64,000 bases of DNA. It comes from JAHJGG01 sp041658785 (GTDB taxonomy: Bacteria; Patescibacteriota; Patescibacteriia; Magasanikbacterales; UBA922). Each line of letters begins with the position of its first letter. Position 1 is the stretch's first letter. Location: the NCBI GenBank assembly GCA_041658785.1, contig JBAZZL010000001.1, forward strand, positions 1 to 64,000, in the 5' to 3' direction. Positions 1 through 7,525 of this stretch are shown here, one piece after another. The notes under the pieces are model-generated. The model was not told where the DNA came from, did not search any database, and was given only the letters and a program-made list of their open reading frames with translations. The position numbers and the translations under genes are program-made.

Positions 1-293
1 CACCCCTTATCAACTTTCTTCTTTTTAGTCATATTGGATGAGATACATAGGTTACAGTGATTTAACACTCAGATTGTACCACGAATGGCCAGTCCGATGT
101 GTTACCGATGTATGTCATCTTGCGCAGACTTGCAAGTCTCATCCACAGGCAAGGACCGTAAAAATATCGCCAAGGGGCTTGTTTGAAACAGGCCATAACC
201 GCCCGCGCCTATATCTGGAATGGATCCGGATGAAATGGCAAAGGCACACAGCCGACGTACAGGCCAAGAGCCAATCGTCGGAAGGAGAATGAA
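1..293 (+). other. GC-rich leader region of the first orphan gene
   Basis: No convincing gene is seen here. The stretch holds short self-complementary segments: a GACTTGCAAGTC palindrome near 129-140 and an arm pair GGCTTG/CAGGCC around 176-195. It ends in a strong SD (AAGGAG, 282-287) six bases before the ATG at 294. Base composition matches the GC-rich orphan downstream rather than the AT-rich genome, so it probably belongs to that transcription unit. No promoter could be chosen with confidence. Confidence 0.4.
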
Positions 294-2732
294 ATGGACG
301 CGTTCGGATGGTCGGATCCGGTTGAGACCCGGATCAGGGTGGCGTATCGCCGCAAGGGCGAGCGTCAAGATGCGGAGTTCTCAGGGCCGGTCTTCCTACT
401 GACCGGAACCGAGCAAGAAATGAAACATGTTCCCCGCGCGGAGCTCCCGCTCCGTGACGGGCTGTTGGATCTCACCACCGCCCCGGTGGTGGGGATCGGC
501 GGGAAGCGCAAGCACCAACCCGCCAGGGTGAGGGAATTTCTGGCTGGGAATCCCGGTTTCCATGGGGTATTCCTGCTTTACCCCGGAAGCGGAAACTGGG
601 ATCTCGGATCGGGAATGCTCCTCGCCACGTCGCGGGAGATTCTCTCTGGCAAGCGCGTGTCGGGTGGCCGTCCCGAAGTGCAGTTCACCAACTACCGGTG
701 GCTGCGCGACGGGCGGTATGTCGCCGACAGCGCCAAGATGCTCCACGGCAAGGTCCTCGAGACCATCGAGACCGCTGTCGAGCAGGAGCCTGGCGCGGAG
801 AAGATTGCCGAGGCGCTCACGGGTTGGAGTTGCTCGTTCGATCATCGGTTGCATGAAGAGTGCAAGACGGTGGCGAGCGAACTGCACGACCTCGAGAGTC
901 GTCGTGTGATCTTCTCGGGTGAGAATACGCGGGACATGACCGCGCTCGTCCGCGGGAAGCTATCCGAGAAGCTCCAGGGTGTGCGGTTCGTCCGCGACAT
1001 CCCGGAGTCGGTCACGGTCACGGCCGAGGAGGTCGCGCCCGAGCTGGTCGTCCAGGCCGAGACGCTTGGCACCATCGAAATCCCGGGCTTGGGACGGCGG
1101 CTACTTACTCGGCAGTATGTTAAACATGATCAGCGGCGTTCCAACACGCCGACGGTCATGCTTGCTGCCGAAGAGTTCCGCCGGATAACGGCGTGGCCTT
1201 TCGGCGACCGGGTGTACCCGGCTCTGGCTGGCTTGTCTTCCAGCCAGTTTAGCTGGACACTGCGGGAAATCCTGCAATCGCCCGAGGCCGAGCGTCTGGG
1301 CAAGATCCGCGAGTATTTTTCGCGGAAGTGGCTTGATCATGAACGGTCGAGCAATCGGCCGAGAGATGAGAAAGTCACAAATCCGCTCGAAGCTGACCCG
1401 CCGACGACGCCGAGCCCGGTGGTGTGGGGTAACGACCTCATCACCGGCGAGGCGTTCACCGCGTACGCCGCACTGTATCACGACGTACGAGGTGCGAAAG
1501 GGCGGATCGTCGACAGCGGATGGTCCATTCGCTGGTACGATGACGCGGACGAGGCCGCCAAGACCGACGCCGAGGCAAGGCGCGAGGCTGGGTCGTACAT
1601 TACTGCCCGCCGCCTCGAAGCCGAGCTCACGGCGAACGCCAAGGCGGTCGAGTTGCCGGTCGCGGTTCCGGCGTCCTACGTGGCACCGTCCCACACGCCG
1701 CAGAAGGTTCTGGCCATGGCCGGTTTCACGAGCGACCAGTACCGCATCCGCGAGGATGTCGGCCATTGGTACTCGCGCGGCTGGTCGGGTGGTCGGGACC
1801 ACGACGGCGAGTGGTACGACGGCTGTTCCTCGACGGGTTCGTTCGTCCGCAAGGGCGACGACGGGGTGTGGGAGATTGGCCAGTCCGGCCCCCAGCACCT
1901 GTTCGAGGGTGGATCGGTCGGCGACTGGAACCAGCGGGCGTTTGCCCAGCCGGTACTCTCCGAGATGGGAGCGGGCGAGAAGATCGCCACCATCCAGGCG
2001 CAGATCACGGCCGATCGGGAAGCCTCGGAAGAGTCGTACCGCGCCGCCATCCGCTCGTTCGTCAGCGCGCTCCAGGCTCTGCCGGCCTATGCCTCGCTGT
2101 CCTCGGACATGCGGGCCAAGCTGGATAGTCTGGCGTCGATTAGCTGGGGTACGCCCAGCATCGACGAGGCCGAGCTCCGCCTCGAGTGGGCGAAGGCCGA
2201 GGCACTCTACGCCCGCGAGCGGACGGGCGAAGTGCTGACCAACTGGGGCGGCCACTACAGAGTCATGGGTGCCACCGGCAACTGTGACTACTGGGTGGTG
2301 AGGCCTGATGGCGCTCTGCGCGACCCCGACGGGATCTCGTACCGGAAGCGGTACACCTCGGAGGGGAACAAGCAGTGGCGTCTGGTTGGACCGGAGGAGC
2401 TGGCGCTGTCGTGGTCCAAGGGTTGTACCGCGGACCCGCACAGATTTGCCATCAACAAGCTCCCTGCCGGCGGTTGCACCGCAGAACAGCTTGCCACGGT
2501 CGAGCACCTGGAGCGCGAGATCAGCAAGAGGTTCGAAGGCGCCGTTGGTATGTCCGGAAAACCCAGCCCGGGAATCGGCGAGGGGTGGAATCTAGTCAAA
2601 AAGCCTTGCCCCAACCCCCCGGCTGTGCTCGAGCTGGAGACGTCAGTGCCTGCCGAGGAGCTGAAGCCGATCGACCTGAAGACGGTCGACTTGTCCAAGC
2701 TCTTCGGCGGAGCGGCCAAGACCCGCCGTTAA
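294..2732 (+). CDS. Orphan 812-residue protein, GC-rich
   Basis: I do not recognise this protein. The start is fixed by AAGGAG six bases upstream, an ideal SD, whereas most other genes in the window have none. The protein looks soluble, with no signal peptide or membrane segment. It is rich in Trp, Gly and charged residues, with an acidic, Ala-rich central part (about residues 330-460) and a Gly/Trp/Tyr-rich segment around 480-550 (GHWYSRGWSGG). Codon use is strongly GC-ending, unlike every housekeeping gene here. The coding RNA itself contains good hairpins, for example an eight-base perfect stem near 1227-1250 in a run rich in GGCTGG/CCAGCC. A 468-codon antisense frame exists but is best read as a composition shadow. 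The next gene, 387 bases downstream, has the same GC-rich, strong-SD character. Transfer from another replicon or phage, or a special highly structured mRNA class, are both possible. Confidence 0.75.
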   Translation: MDAFGWSDPVETRIRVAYRRKGERQDAEFSGPVFLLTGTEQEMKHVPRAELPLRDGLLDLTTAPVVGIGGKRKHQPARVREFLAGNPGFHGVFLLYPGSGNWDLGSGMLLATSREILSGKRVSGGRPEVQFTNYRWLRDGRYVADSAKMLHGKVLETIETAVEQEPGAEKIAEALTGWSCSFDHRLHEECKTVASELHDLESRRVIFSGENTRDMTALVRGKLSEKLQGVRFVRDIPESVTVTAEEVAPELVVQAETLGTIEIPGLGRRLLTRQYVKHDQRRSNTPTVMLAAEEFRRITAWPFGDRVYPALAGLSSSQFSWTLREILQSPEAERLGKIREYFSRKWLDHERSSNRPRDEKVTNPLEADPPTTPSPVVWGNDLITGEAFTAYAALYHDVRGAKGRIVDSGWSIRWYDDADEAAKTDAEARREAGSYITARRLEAELTANAKAVELPVAVPASYVAPSHTPQKVLAMAGFTSDQYRIREDVGHWYSRGWSGGRDHDGEWYDGCSSTGSFVRKGDDGVWEIGQSGPQHLFEGGSVGDWNQRAFAQPVLSEMGAGEKIATIQAQITADREASEESYRAAIRSFVSALQALPAYASLSSDMRAKLDSLASISWGTPSIDEAELRLEWAKAEALYARERTGEVLTNWGGHYRVMGATGNCDYWVVRPDGALRDPDGISYRKRYTSEGNKQWRLVGPEELALSWSKGCTADPHRFAINKLPAGGCTAEQLATVEHLEREISKRFEGAVGMSGKPSPGIGEGWNLVKKPCPNPPAVLELETSVPAEELKPIDLKTVDLSKLFGGAAKTRR

Positions 2733-2754
2733 AATCATCTCCCGACCGAAACCA

Positions 2755-3087
2755 AACAGGTAATGTCGTTTTCAAAACTATGCCTGTTGCGGACTCTTCG
2801 TCCGTTCCTTCACCGGAAAACAGAAGACGGAAAATTCCAGCCCGCCGTCCCGATTGCTCGGGGATAAGGGCTGTGACCGATACTGTTCTTTTCCGCTCCA
2901 TACCGCCAACCCCAATAACAAACAGGGCGCGAGCGTGGAGCACGTTTTCGCTTTTTGCAATTCCTGCAAAAGTGAAAGCAGTCGGTTGACGACGAGACGC
3001 ACTCGCTCGTCGACCTTCCAGAGTCCCGACCAAGTCGGGATTGTGGAAGCGCCGCGACCTTTGGATAGGCCAAAGATTCGCGGCGCA
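2755..3087 (+). ncRNA. Hairpin train between two GC-rich orphans (structured RNA candidate)
   Basis: Within 330 gene-free bases at least six hairpins follow each other: AACAGG/CCTGTT with an inner GTTTT/AAAAC (about 2755-2788), GGAC/GTCC (near 2799-2811), CCCGA/TCGGG (near 2849-2862), a 13-base imperfect stem around 2950-2982, CTTCCA/TGGAAG enclosing TCCCGAC-CAA-GTCGGGA (3015-3049), and a near-perfect 15-base stem with arms 3050-3064 and 3070-3085. It ends 22 bases before the SD of the 128-residue orphan, so it could be that gene's 5' leader or an independent RNA. No Rfam family is recognised by eye. Confidence 0.45.
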
Positions 3088-3119
3088 TGACGAAACCCTT
3101 CTCAATAAAGGAGAAAGAT

Positions 3120-3506
3120 ATGAGAGGGGAACAAGAGATTCGGGCCGAGTTAACGTCGGCCTGGGCCGCGCTTGAGGCGGCCCGAGACACGGTGACGCGG
3201 CTCAAGGATGAGCTGCGCCGGGCGTCAGGCTCGTGGCTGGCGGAGGTTCCGTCGGCCGGCGAGATGAGGACTGAAGCGGACTTTGCTGTCCGCCAAGTCC
3301 TTGACGCCGATTTGCCCGCTGGTCTGCCTGCCGCTCGAGAGCGACTGCTTGCCGGCGAAGTTCGTTTGACCGACTCGATGGTCTATCCCGAGTTGGTCGA
3401 ACAAAATCTTGGCGAGACGGTCGGGTACGCCCGATTGTTCTCGTCCGAAAGCGCGGCCCGCGAGTGGGCCGTTGCCCGCGCCCAGGAGGAGTGGGCGAAG
3501 AGGTAA
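3120..3506 (+). CDS. Orphan 128-residue helical protein, GC-rich
   Basis: This is an unrecognised small protein. The ATG at 3120 is preferred over an ATG at 3087 because AAAGGAG (3107-3113) sits six bases upstream, and the earlier ATG lies at the foot of a hairpin. The first 40 residues are predicted alpha-helical and probably coiled coil (charged, Ala/Leu/Arg-rich, about residues 3-37). The remainder is mixed, with a helical, acidic-to-basic C-terminus. There is no signal peptide or membrane span. Codon use is GC-rich like the 812-residue orphan upstream. The gene lies between two hairpin trains. An RNA-associated role is a guess from context only. Confidence 0.7.
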   Translation: MRGEQEIRAELTSAWAALEAARDTVTRLKDELRRASGSWLAEVPSAGEMRTEADFAVRQVLDADLPAGLPAARERLLAGEVRLTDSMVYPELVEQNLGETVGYARLFSSESAAREWAVARAQEEWAKR

Positions 3507-3511
3507 AAAAA

Positions 3512-3821
3512 GAGGGGAATGGTTCCGCGCCCCTCGTCCGCAAGGACAAGCTCGTGAGAGCGAAAGGAAAACTGGAAGTGTCCCGCAATGCGGGAGTACC
3601 CAGCGGCGCTACTCCGACGCCTCCGCTTCCCAGCATGGGAATCGAGGTTCGGCCGAGTTCGGTCGGAAGGCGAAAAGTGAGAAGGAGCCGAGCCAACACG
3701 CTTTCAAGGATGAAAGCATTCGGGGGGACATGGATGTTCGCACAACATTGCCTGTCCCCGCTTCCCCAGCTTCCGATTTTTTCAGAAATTGGGGAAGCCC
3801 CTGAAGCGAAAGTTTCAAGGG
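3512..3821 (+). ncRNA. Second hairpin train with tetraloops (structured RNA candidate)
   Basis: At least nine successive local hairpins are readable: GAGGGG/CCCCTC (3512-3535), GTCC-GCAA-GGAC (3536-3547), GCTC-GTGA-GAGC (3550-3561), TCCCGC-AAT-GCGGGA (3581-3595), TCCCA-GCA-TGGGA (3628-3640), GCTTTCA-AGGA-TGAAAGC (3700-3717), GGGGACA/TGTCCCC enclosing ATGTT/AACAT (3724-3759), GCTTCCCCA/TGGGGAAGC (3760-3798), and a nine-base stem with one mismatch (about 3798-3821). Two loops are GNRA tetraloops (GCAA, GTGA), which strongly suggests folded RNA. A T-rich tract follows near 3860. No conserved RNase P, tmRNA or SRP core was found. It may be a 3' UTR of the 128-residue gene or a separate RNA. Confidence 0.55.
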
Positions 3822-3868
3822 CAAAAAACGCTGACCGGGACGGGCTCGGTTTCGCGGGCGGTTTTTCT

Positions 3869-4132
3869 TTAATAGTAAATATCTTTGCGGTGAGCGGCGC
3901 GAAGCATTTGGATTTTGTCAGGGTTAAGAAATTGGAAGATTACTCGCCAGTCCCGTGTTATCCTAAAAGATAACAATCCGGCGAGTGAGCCAGTCAGTTG
4001 TTTGCTATGAAGAAACGGATGATATGGATCTTCTTGAAAAATAACTAACAGATTGGCAAGTTTTTTCTGTTGAGCCAAAGGCAAATGTTTGACGGATTTT
4101 AAAAATCGCCTGCTGTAGACGATCTCTATCAT
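3869..4132 (-). CDS. RelE/ParE-superfamily toxin (YafQ-like)
   Basis: The 87-residue protein has the typical length and pattern of RelE/ParE toxins: an N-terminal strand (IEIVYSRRFLKSVKHL), a two-helix hairpin, then FRITRDWRVIFQF and a C-terminal histidine/aspartate-rich strand. In YafQ/RelE relatives such toxins cleave mRNA in the ribosomal A site, while ParE relatives inhibit gyrase; the sequence alone does not decide between these. Its ATG overlaps the stop of the upstream antitoxin by four bases (ATGA at 4129-4132), the standard coupling of type II modules. The module is autonomous and faces away from the GC-rich island. Confidence 0.8.
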   Translation of the reverse strand: MIEIVYSRRFLKSVKHLPLAQQKKLANLLVIFQEDPYHPFLHSKQLTGSLAGLLSFRITRDWRVIFQFLNPDKIQMLRAAHRKDIYY

Positions 4133-4353
4133 ATTTTTTTTAAGCTAAGCAGAAACGAATCTATGTCAGTAAACTTTTTTTCTGGCTTTTCTTGAGCAGC
4201 AGACAGCGCCTCTTTGACAAACTCTGGACGGTAACGCCCATCGCTATCTTGACCCAGCAAACTGATGAGAAGAGAACGCAAAGAACGCACTTGCCGCCCA
4301 AGCTCGCGTACTTCTTGCCTAACTTGAGTTTTAACCGCCTGTTTCTGCAGCAT
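4129..4353 (-). CDS. Cognate antitoxin of the RelE-like toxin
   Basis: The 74-residue protein lies directly upstream of the toxin and overlaps it by four bases. Its N-terminal half is a basic, heptad-like helix (residues about 5-37). Its C-terminal half (FVKEALSAAQEKPEKKF) is the kind of flexible segment that wraps the toxin in this class. No clear ribbon-helix-helix or HTH motif is visible, so DNA binding and autoregulation are inferred from module architecture only. The promoter is probably in the AT-rich stretch just upstream (4354-4440). Confidence 0.7.
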   Translation of the reverse strand: MLQKQAVKTQVRQEVRELGRQVRSLRSLLISLLGQDSDGRYRPEFVKEALSAAQEKPEKKFTDIDSFLLSLKKI

Positions 4354-4493
4354 ATGTAAATAGAGAAAGTTTGGATAACTTAATTACAAAAATTATGGGA
4401 AGGTAATGACATAATTGCATTATACTAAATTATCACAATTTGTCAATGTATTATCCGATTGCCCCATCGTCTTGTTGTCCCATTGTCATGCTA

Positions 4494-4645
4494 TAGAACT
4501 CACATTCCAAAATTGGACTGGCCGCACAACCGCTAATCATTTCTTTGCTGCGGAACTCGTGTATTCTCACTCAAACAGTCCTCGCGGCAGAAATGATTAT
4601 CGGTTGTGTCTGGCTTTTCAGTCCAATTTTGGAATGTGAGTTCTA
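4494..4645. mobile_element. MITE-like 152-bp palindromic element, copy 1
   Basis: The element begins TA-GAACTCACATTCC and ends in its reverse complement GGAATGTGAGTTC-TA, with flanking TA dinucleotides as in Tc1/mariner-type or IS630-type target duplications. The arms pair over most of the element, with the central part less perfect. A second copy of exactly the same length lies at 17471-17622 in the opposite orientation. No coding capacity is believable; short open frames through it are translation shadows. The autonomous transposase that would move it is not in the window. Confidence 0.8.
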
Positions 4646-4654
4646 TAGGTAAGG

Positions 4655-4860
4655 ACAATCTCATTTCAACAAGAAGGACGCGGGCAAGGTTCCTAGCGTC
4701 TTGCCCCTCCGCACCAGCCCGTAGATTCCGTTTTCATTGCCATACCGCAACCAGCGCGTTTCCCCGGTTTCGGGGAGCTCTCTCCCGCGCTTGGTCGCCA
4801 GGCGATGCGAGCGTTTTCGCGGGCTGATGCGGGCCGCGGACAACAAAGGTGCGCGGTAAA
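4655..4860 (+). ncRNA. GC-rich hairpin-rich segment (structured RNA candidate)
   Basis: This 200-base GC-rich stretch stands in AT-rich surroundings and folds locally: GGGCAAG/CTTGCCC (near 4692-4716), nested GCGCG/CGCGC around CCCCG-GTTT-CGGGG (near 4755-4790), and TCGCC-A-GGCGA (near 4796-4806). A terminator-like hairpin follows on the plus strand (4867-4892). A 61-codon frame on the minus strand starts at TTG without SD and matches nothing I recognise. It could be a remnant gene instead of an RNA. Confidence 0.4.
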
Positions 4861-4866
4861 AATTTA

Positions 4867-4892
4867 AATAACACCTATAAAGGTGTTATTTT
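4867..4892 (+). terminator. Rho-independent terminator after the 4.7-kb structured segment
   Basis: The nine-base perfect stem AATAACACC/GGTGTTATT with loop TATAAA is followed by TT and a T-rich end. It is placed to end a plus-strand transcript crossing 4655-4860. Confidence 0.55.
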
Positions 4893-4926
4893 GAGAGCGT
4901 TGAATAATTCATCTGCCATTCCCGCA
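4891..4926. repeat. Truncated end of repeat family A
   Basis: The stretch TTGAGAGCGTTGAATAATTC followed by CCATTCCCGC matches the left end of the complete copies at 7261-7412 and 57174-57306. Here the element stops after about 36 bases, so it is a remnant. Confidence 0.65.
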
Positions 4927-4928
4927 AT

Positions 4929-5474
4929 TTAAGACACCTGCACCAAAGAATCTTTGACAAGGATCTTCTGTTTTTCTGCCGCGCTAATAATTTGTTTGCT
5001 TTCCAAAAGGTCCAAAAGCTCGCTGAGCCTAGGGTCTTTTTTATTTATTTTCACGATAATCTCCGCGGCATCTTTATCCAGCTTGTCCGCGCTATCCAAT
5101 CTAGTTTTAACTTCAACTGCTTTAACTTGCTTTTCATCAGATTCAATTTCCTCTGCCGGCGTTTCCGCTTTTTTTTCTCTCGTTTTCGCGTGTTCATAAC
5201 GGTAAATAATATAGGCCTTGGAAACATCAAAACAATTGTCTTCCATCAGCGCTCGTTCAACAATATTCTGTGTCTGCTCTACTGAAACAATTCCGTCTTT
5301 CCCGCGCATCTGTTCTAAATAATTTGTAACGTTATTAGTTAATTTTCGCAATGTTGGTTCGTCAGCCGAGCCCCTAACGGCAACAAAAGCCCGACGCATC
5401 GCATCAGTTATTTTTTCTGGATTAAAAAAATCAAGATTGCCGCCGCGCTTGCGCATTTTAGTTATTTGGGTCAT
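4929..5474 (-). CDS. Stand-alone ATP-cone domain protein
   Basis: Residues about 3-95 form an ATP-cone: the N-terminal basic motif ITKMRKRGGNLDFFNPEKI, then the conserved helix-rich module ending VSKAYIIYRYEHAK. ATP-cones bind ATP/dATP and act as allosteric switches in ribonucleotide reductases and in the repressor NrdR. Here no catalytic domain or zinc ribbon is attached. A charged Ala/Glu/Lys linker follows (about 96-140), then a helical C-terminus. It could be a regulator of an RNR encoded elsewhere or a CPR-specific nucleotide sensor. No SD precedes the ATG. Confidence 0.75.
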   Translation of the reverse strand: MTQITKMRKRGGNLDFFNPEKITDAMRRAFVAVRGSADEPTLRKLTNNVTNYLEQMRGKDGIVSVEQTQNIVERALMEDNCFDVSKAYIIYRYEHAKTREKKAETPAEEIESDEKQVKAVEVKTRLDSADKLDKDAAEIIVKINKKDPRLSELLDLLESKQIISAAEKQKILVKDSLVQVS

Positions 5475-5502
5475 ATAATTATTTCAAAAAAATAGTGAAG
5501 TA

Positions 5503-5591
5503 CTTTGAATTACGAAACAGGCGTAAACTGTCATTCCCGTCCGCCAGCTGGCGGACGGGAATGACAAATGATGACGTTTCGTAATTCAAAG
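5503..5591. repeat. Family A palindrome with a perfect 38-bp core
   Basis: Outer arms CTTTGAATTACGAAAC (5503-5518) and GTTTCGTAATTCAAAG (5576-5591) are exact reverse complements. Inside, 5529-5566 is a perfect 38-base palindrome containing CATTCCCGTCC and GGACGGGAATG. The same TTACGAAAC...TTTCGTAA ends recur at 14244-14370. Confidence 0.8.
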
Positions 5592-5853
5592 GAAGTAGAA
5601 AAAAACGCCTTTTGCTTAATGGCATCCCTCCGCTATTTTTTATTCGCCTACGCCTGAATACCGCGGGGCTTGCCCCGCGGATAAAAGGCGGAGCGAATCC
5701 GCCGATGAGGCAGATAAACCACGGGTGCTTCGGCGAATGAACTCTTATTTGCCTGATACCCCGAGGCTTGCCTCGGGGAGGGGTTCATTGTTTATATTAT
5801 AACATAATGTATTTAATAGCGCCAAATGGCCGAACTAGCATGATTTCAGACAG
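5592..5853. repeat. Spacer with two hairpin repeats upstream of ruvB
   Basis: No gene is seen. The stretch holds CCGCGGGGC-TTGC-like hairpin 5661-5680 (arms CCGCGGGGC/GCCCCGCGG) and a second one, 5759-5778 (CCCCGAGGC/GCCTCGGGG). Both resemble the paired CTTG-centred hairpins of repeat family B found at 36874 and 56733. An AT-rich stretch leads into the ruvB promoter. Confidence 0.6.
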
Positions 5854-5882
5854 TTGATATTTATCTCCCAAAGGCGTACAAT
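5854..5882 (+). promoter_or_regulatory. Promoter of ruvB, near-leaderless
   Basis: TTGATA (5854-5859), a 17-base spacer, then TACAAT (5877-5882). Only nine bases separate the -10 from the ruvB ATG, so transcription should start 1-4 bases before the start codon. There is no SD. Confidence 0.65.
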
Positions 5883-5891
5883 ACCCCTGCT

Positions 5892-6932
5892 ATGCCCAAA
5901 AATACACCTGAAACAAAGACCCGGCGCGTCGTGGCTCCAGAAGACAATGAAGAGGAGCTTATTTTTGATCTGACGCTCCGTCCCCAGTGGTTAAAAGAAT
6001 TTGTGGGTCAATCTCATATCAAAGAGCCTTTGTCAATTTCCATGCAAGCGGCCAAAAAACGCAACGAGCCGATTGAACATGTCTTGTTGTATGGAAACCC
6101 CGGGCTGGGAAAAACTACTCTGGCTCATATTATCGCGAAAGAAATGGGCAGCAGTATCAAAATGACCGCGGGTCCGGCGCTGGAGCGGGTGGGAGACCTC
6201 GCGGCCATTCTTTCCAATCTGCAAAAAGGCGATGTCTTTTTTATTGACGAGATCCACCGGATGAACAAAACGATTGAAGAAATTTTGTACACCGCGATGG
6301 AGGAGTACGCGCTTGATATTATTGTGGGAAAAGGCCCGGCCGCGCGGATCCTGCGGATGGCTCTTGAACCATTTACCCTGATTGGAGCGACAACAAAAGT
6401 AAATCTTCTCTCCAGCCCCCTGCGCGATCGATTTGGCCATGTTTATCATTTGAATTTTTATGAGGTGGATGATATAGAAAAAATCGTTGCCCGCAATGCC
6501 AAATTGCTTGATGTAAAAATAGACCAACCCGCCCAAAATATAGTTGCCGGCCGATCCAGGCGAACGCCGCGGGTGGCCAACCGGCTATTGAGGCGCATCC
6601 GCGACTTTGCGGAAGTGCGGCATGATGGTATAATAACCGAGGCGATTGCCGAAGACGCCCTTGACATGCTAAACATTGACGCGCGCGGCCTGGACGAAGT
6701 TGACCGCAAAATTTTGCTCGCCATTATAGAAAAATTCAATGACGGGCCGGTTGGTTTGAATACTCTGGCGGCGGCAGTGGCAGAAGACATGGATACAATA
6801 GAAACTGTTTACGAGCCGTATCTCTTGCAGATCGGAATGATTGAAAGGACGCCGCGCGGCAGAAAGGTAACAAAGTTGGCCCATGAGCATTTGAGAAAAA
6901 ATCAGGGACAAGCGCAAGAAACCCTTTTATAA
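5892..6932 (+). CDS. ruvB: Holliday junction branch migration ATPase RuvB
   Basis: RuvB is the hexameric AAA+ motor that drives branch migration at RuvA-bound Holliday junctions. The protein has the family length (346 residues). Walker A is GNPGLGKTT (68-76), Walker B is DEIH (119-122), the sensor 1 segment is GATTK, and the arginine finger motif is SPLRDRFG (175-182). A C-terminal winged helix (about 270-335) ends with RTPRGRKVT, as usual. The ATG follows a -10 box by nine bases and has no SD. A small membrane protein follows seven bases downstream. Its partner ruvA is in the same window but 15 kb away at 21687, and ruvC is not seen. Some insertions in the N-terminal 25 residues are acidic and lineage-specific. 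Confidence 0.95.
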   Translation: MPKNTPETKTRRVVAPEDNEEELIFDLTLRPQWLKEFVGQSHIKEPLSISMQAAKKRNEPIEHVLLYGNPGLGKTTLAHIIAKEMGSSIKMTAGPALERVGDLAAILSNLQKGDVFFIDEIHRMNKTIEEILYTAMEEYALDIIVGKGPAARILRMALEPFTLIGATTKVNLLSSPLRDRFGHVYHLNFYEVDDIEKIVARNAKLLDVKIDQPAQNIVAGRSRRTPRVANRLLRRIRDFAEVRHDGIITEAIAEDALDMLNIDARGLDEVDRKILLAIIEKFNDGPVGLNTLAAAVAEDMDTIETVYEPYLLQIGMIERTPRGRKVTKLAHEHLRKNQGQAQETLL

Positions 6933-6939
6933 ATTATTT

Positions 6940-7197
6940 ATGATAGAAGTTCCACTCTACCTCTTTCTCTTCCTCTACTTTATATTTCTCGCGTTATTCG
7001 CCGGCTTTTATTTGGCGATAATGTACCACATTATAAGCAGCGCTTCTTTTACCTTGGCCAGTTTTTTCGCCTCTTTTTTTATTTTTGCCCTGACAGCGCT
7101 GACATTTTACGCCACTAGGCAGCTTTTGCTCGAAGTGGATTGGCGGCAGATCGTCTTTAGTGTTGATATGAGTTATTTATACTCAATTGTTATTTAA
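6940..7197 (+). CDS. Small membrane protein downstream of ruvB
   Basis: The 85-residue protein has two hydrophobic helices (about 4-30 and 38-62) and a short polar tail. I do not recognise a family. It starts seven bases after the ruvB stop and is probably cotranscribed. The polar end contains LLLEVDWRQIVF, so the C-terminus may lie at the membrane surface. Confidence 0.6.
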   Translation: MIEVPLYLFLFLYFIFLALFAGFYLAIMYHIISSASFTLASFFASFFIFALTALTFYATRQLLLEVDWRQIVFSVDMSYLYSIVI

Positions 7198-7525
7198 TTC
7201 CGGCACTGGTAGGCGTTTTAGGGGCTGCCAATGAATAAATAATGTAAATAAACTGTTAATGTTGAGAGCGTTAAATAATTCAACTGTCATTCCCGCCCCC
7301 GTTTCCACGAGGGTAAACTCCGGCGGGAATCCAGTCGCCTCGTATTATAGCTTAGCCATGTTTCTGGATTCTGCCGGAGTTTATCCTCGCGCAGGCGGGG
7401 GCGGGAATGACATATCCACCGCGAACCCCGGGGCAGAGCCCCGAGGAATTAGTTGATTAATAAAGCGAAGGGGCATATCCGGGATGTTTTAGTCCTTAAT
7501 CCGCGCCAGCCGAGGGCGGCAATTT
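7198..7525. repeat. Intergenic family A palindromic element
   Basis: No gene is supported. The core 7284-7412 is an inverted repeat: TGTCATTCCCGCCCCCG pairs with its complement at the far end, and a second inner arm pair surrounds CTCCGGCGGGAATCCAG. The leading TTGAGAGCGTTAAATAATTC is shared with 4891 and 57174. Similar elements act as RNA hairpins in other genomes; here function is unknown. Confidence 0.75.

Noticed and set aside
1101..2507. 468-codon antisense frame in the GC-rich orphan
   Set aside because: Its sequence is Arg/Pro-rich, typical of the complement of GC-rich coding DNA. The sense frame has an ideal SD.
3507..3868. RNase P RNA or tmRNA
   Set aside because: Neither the conserved GAGGAAAGTCC core of RNase P nor a tRNA-like end with a tag frame was found.
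3464..3973. 169-codon plus-strand frame after the 128-residue gene
   Set aside because: It runs through hairpins and into the antisense of the toxin gene, with no SD or protein-like composition.
4661..4846. 61-codon minus-strand frame in the GC-rich segment
   Set aside because: TTG start, no SD, no recognised family; local hairpins explain the sequence better.
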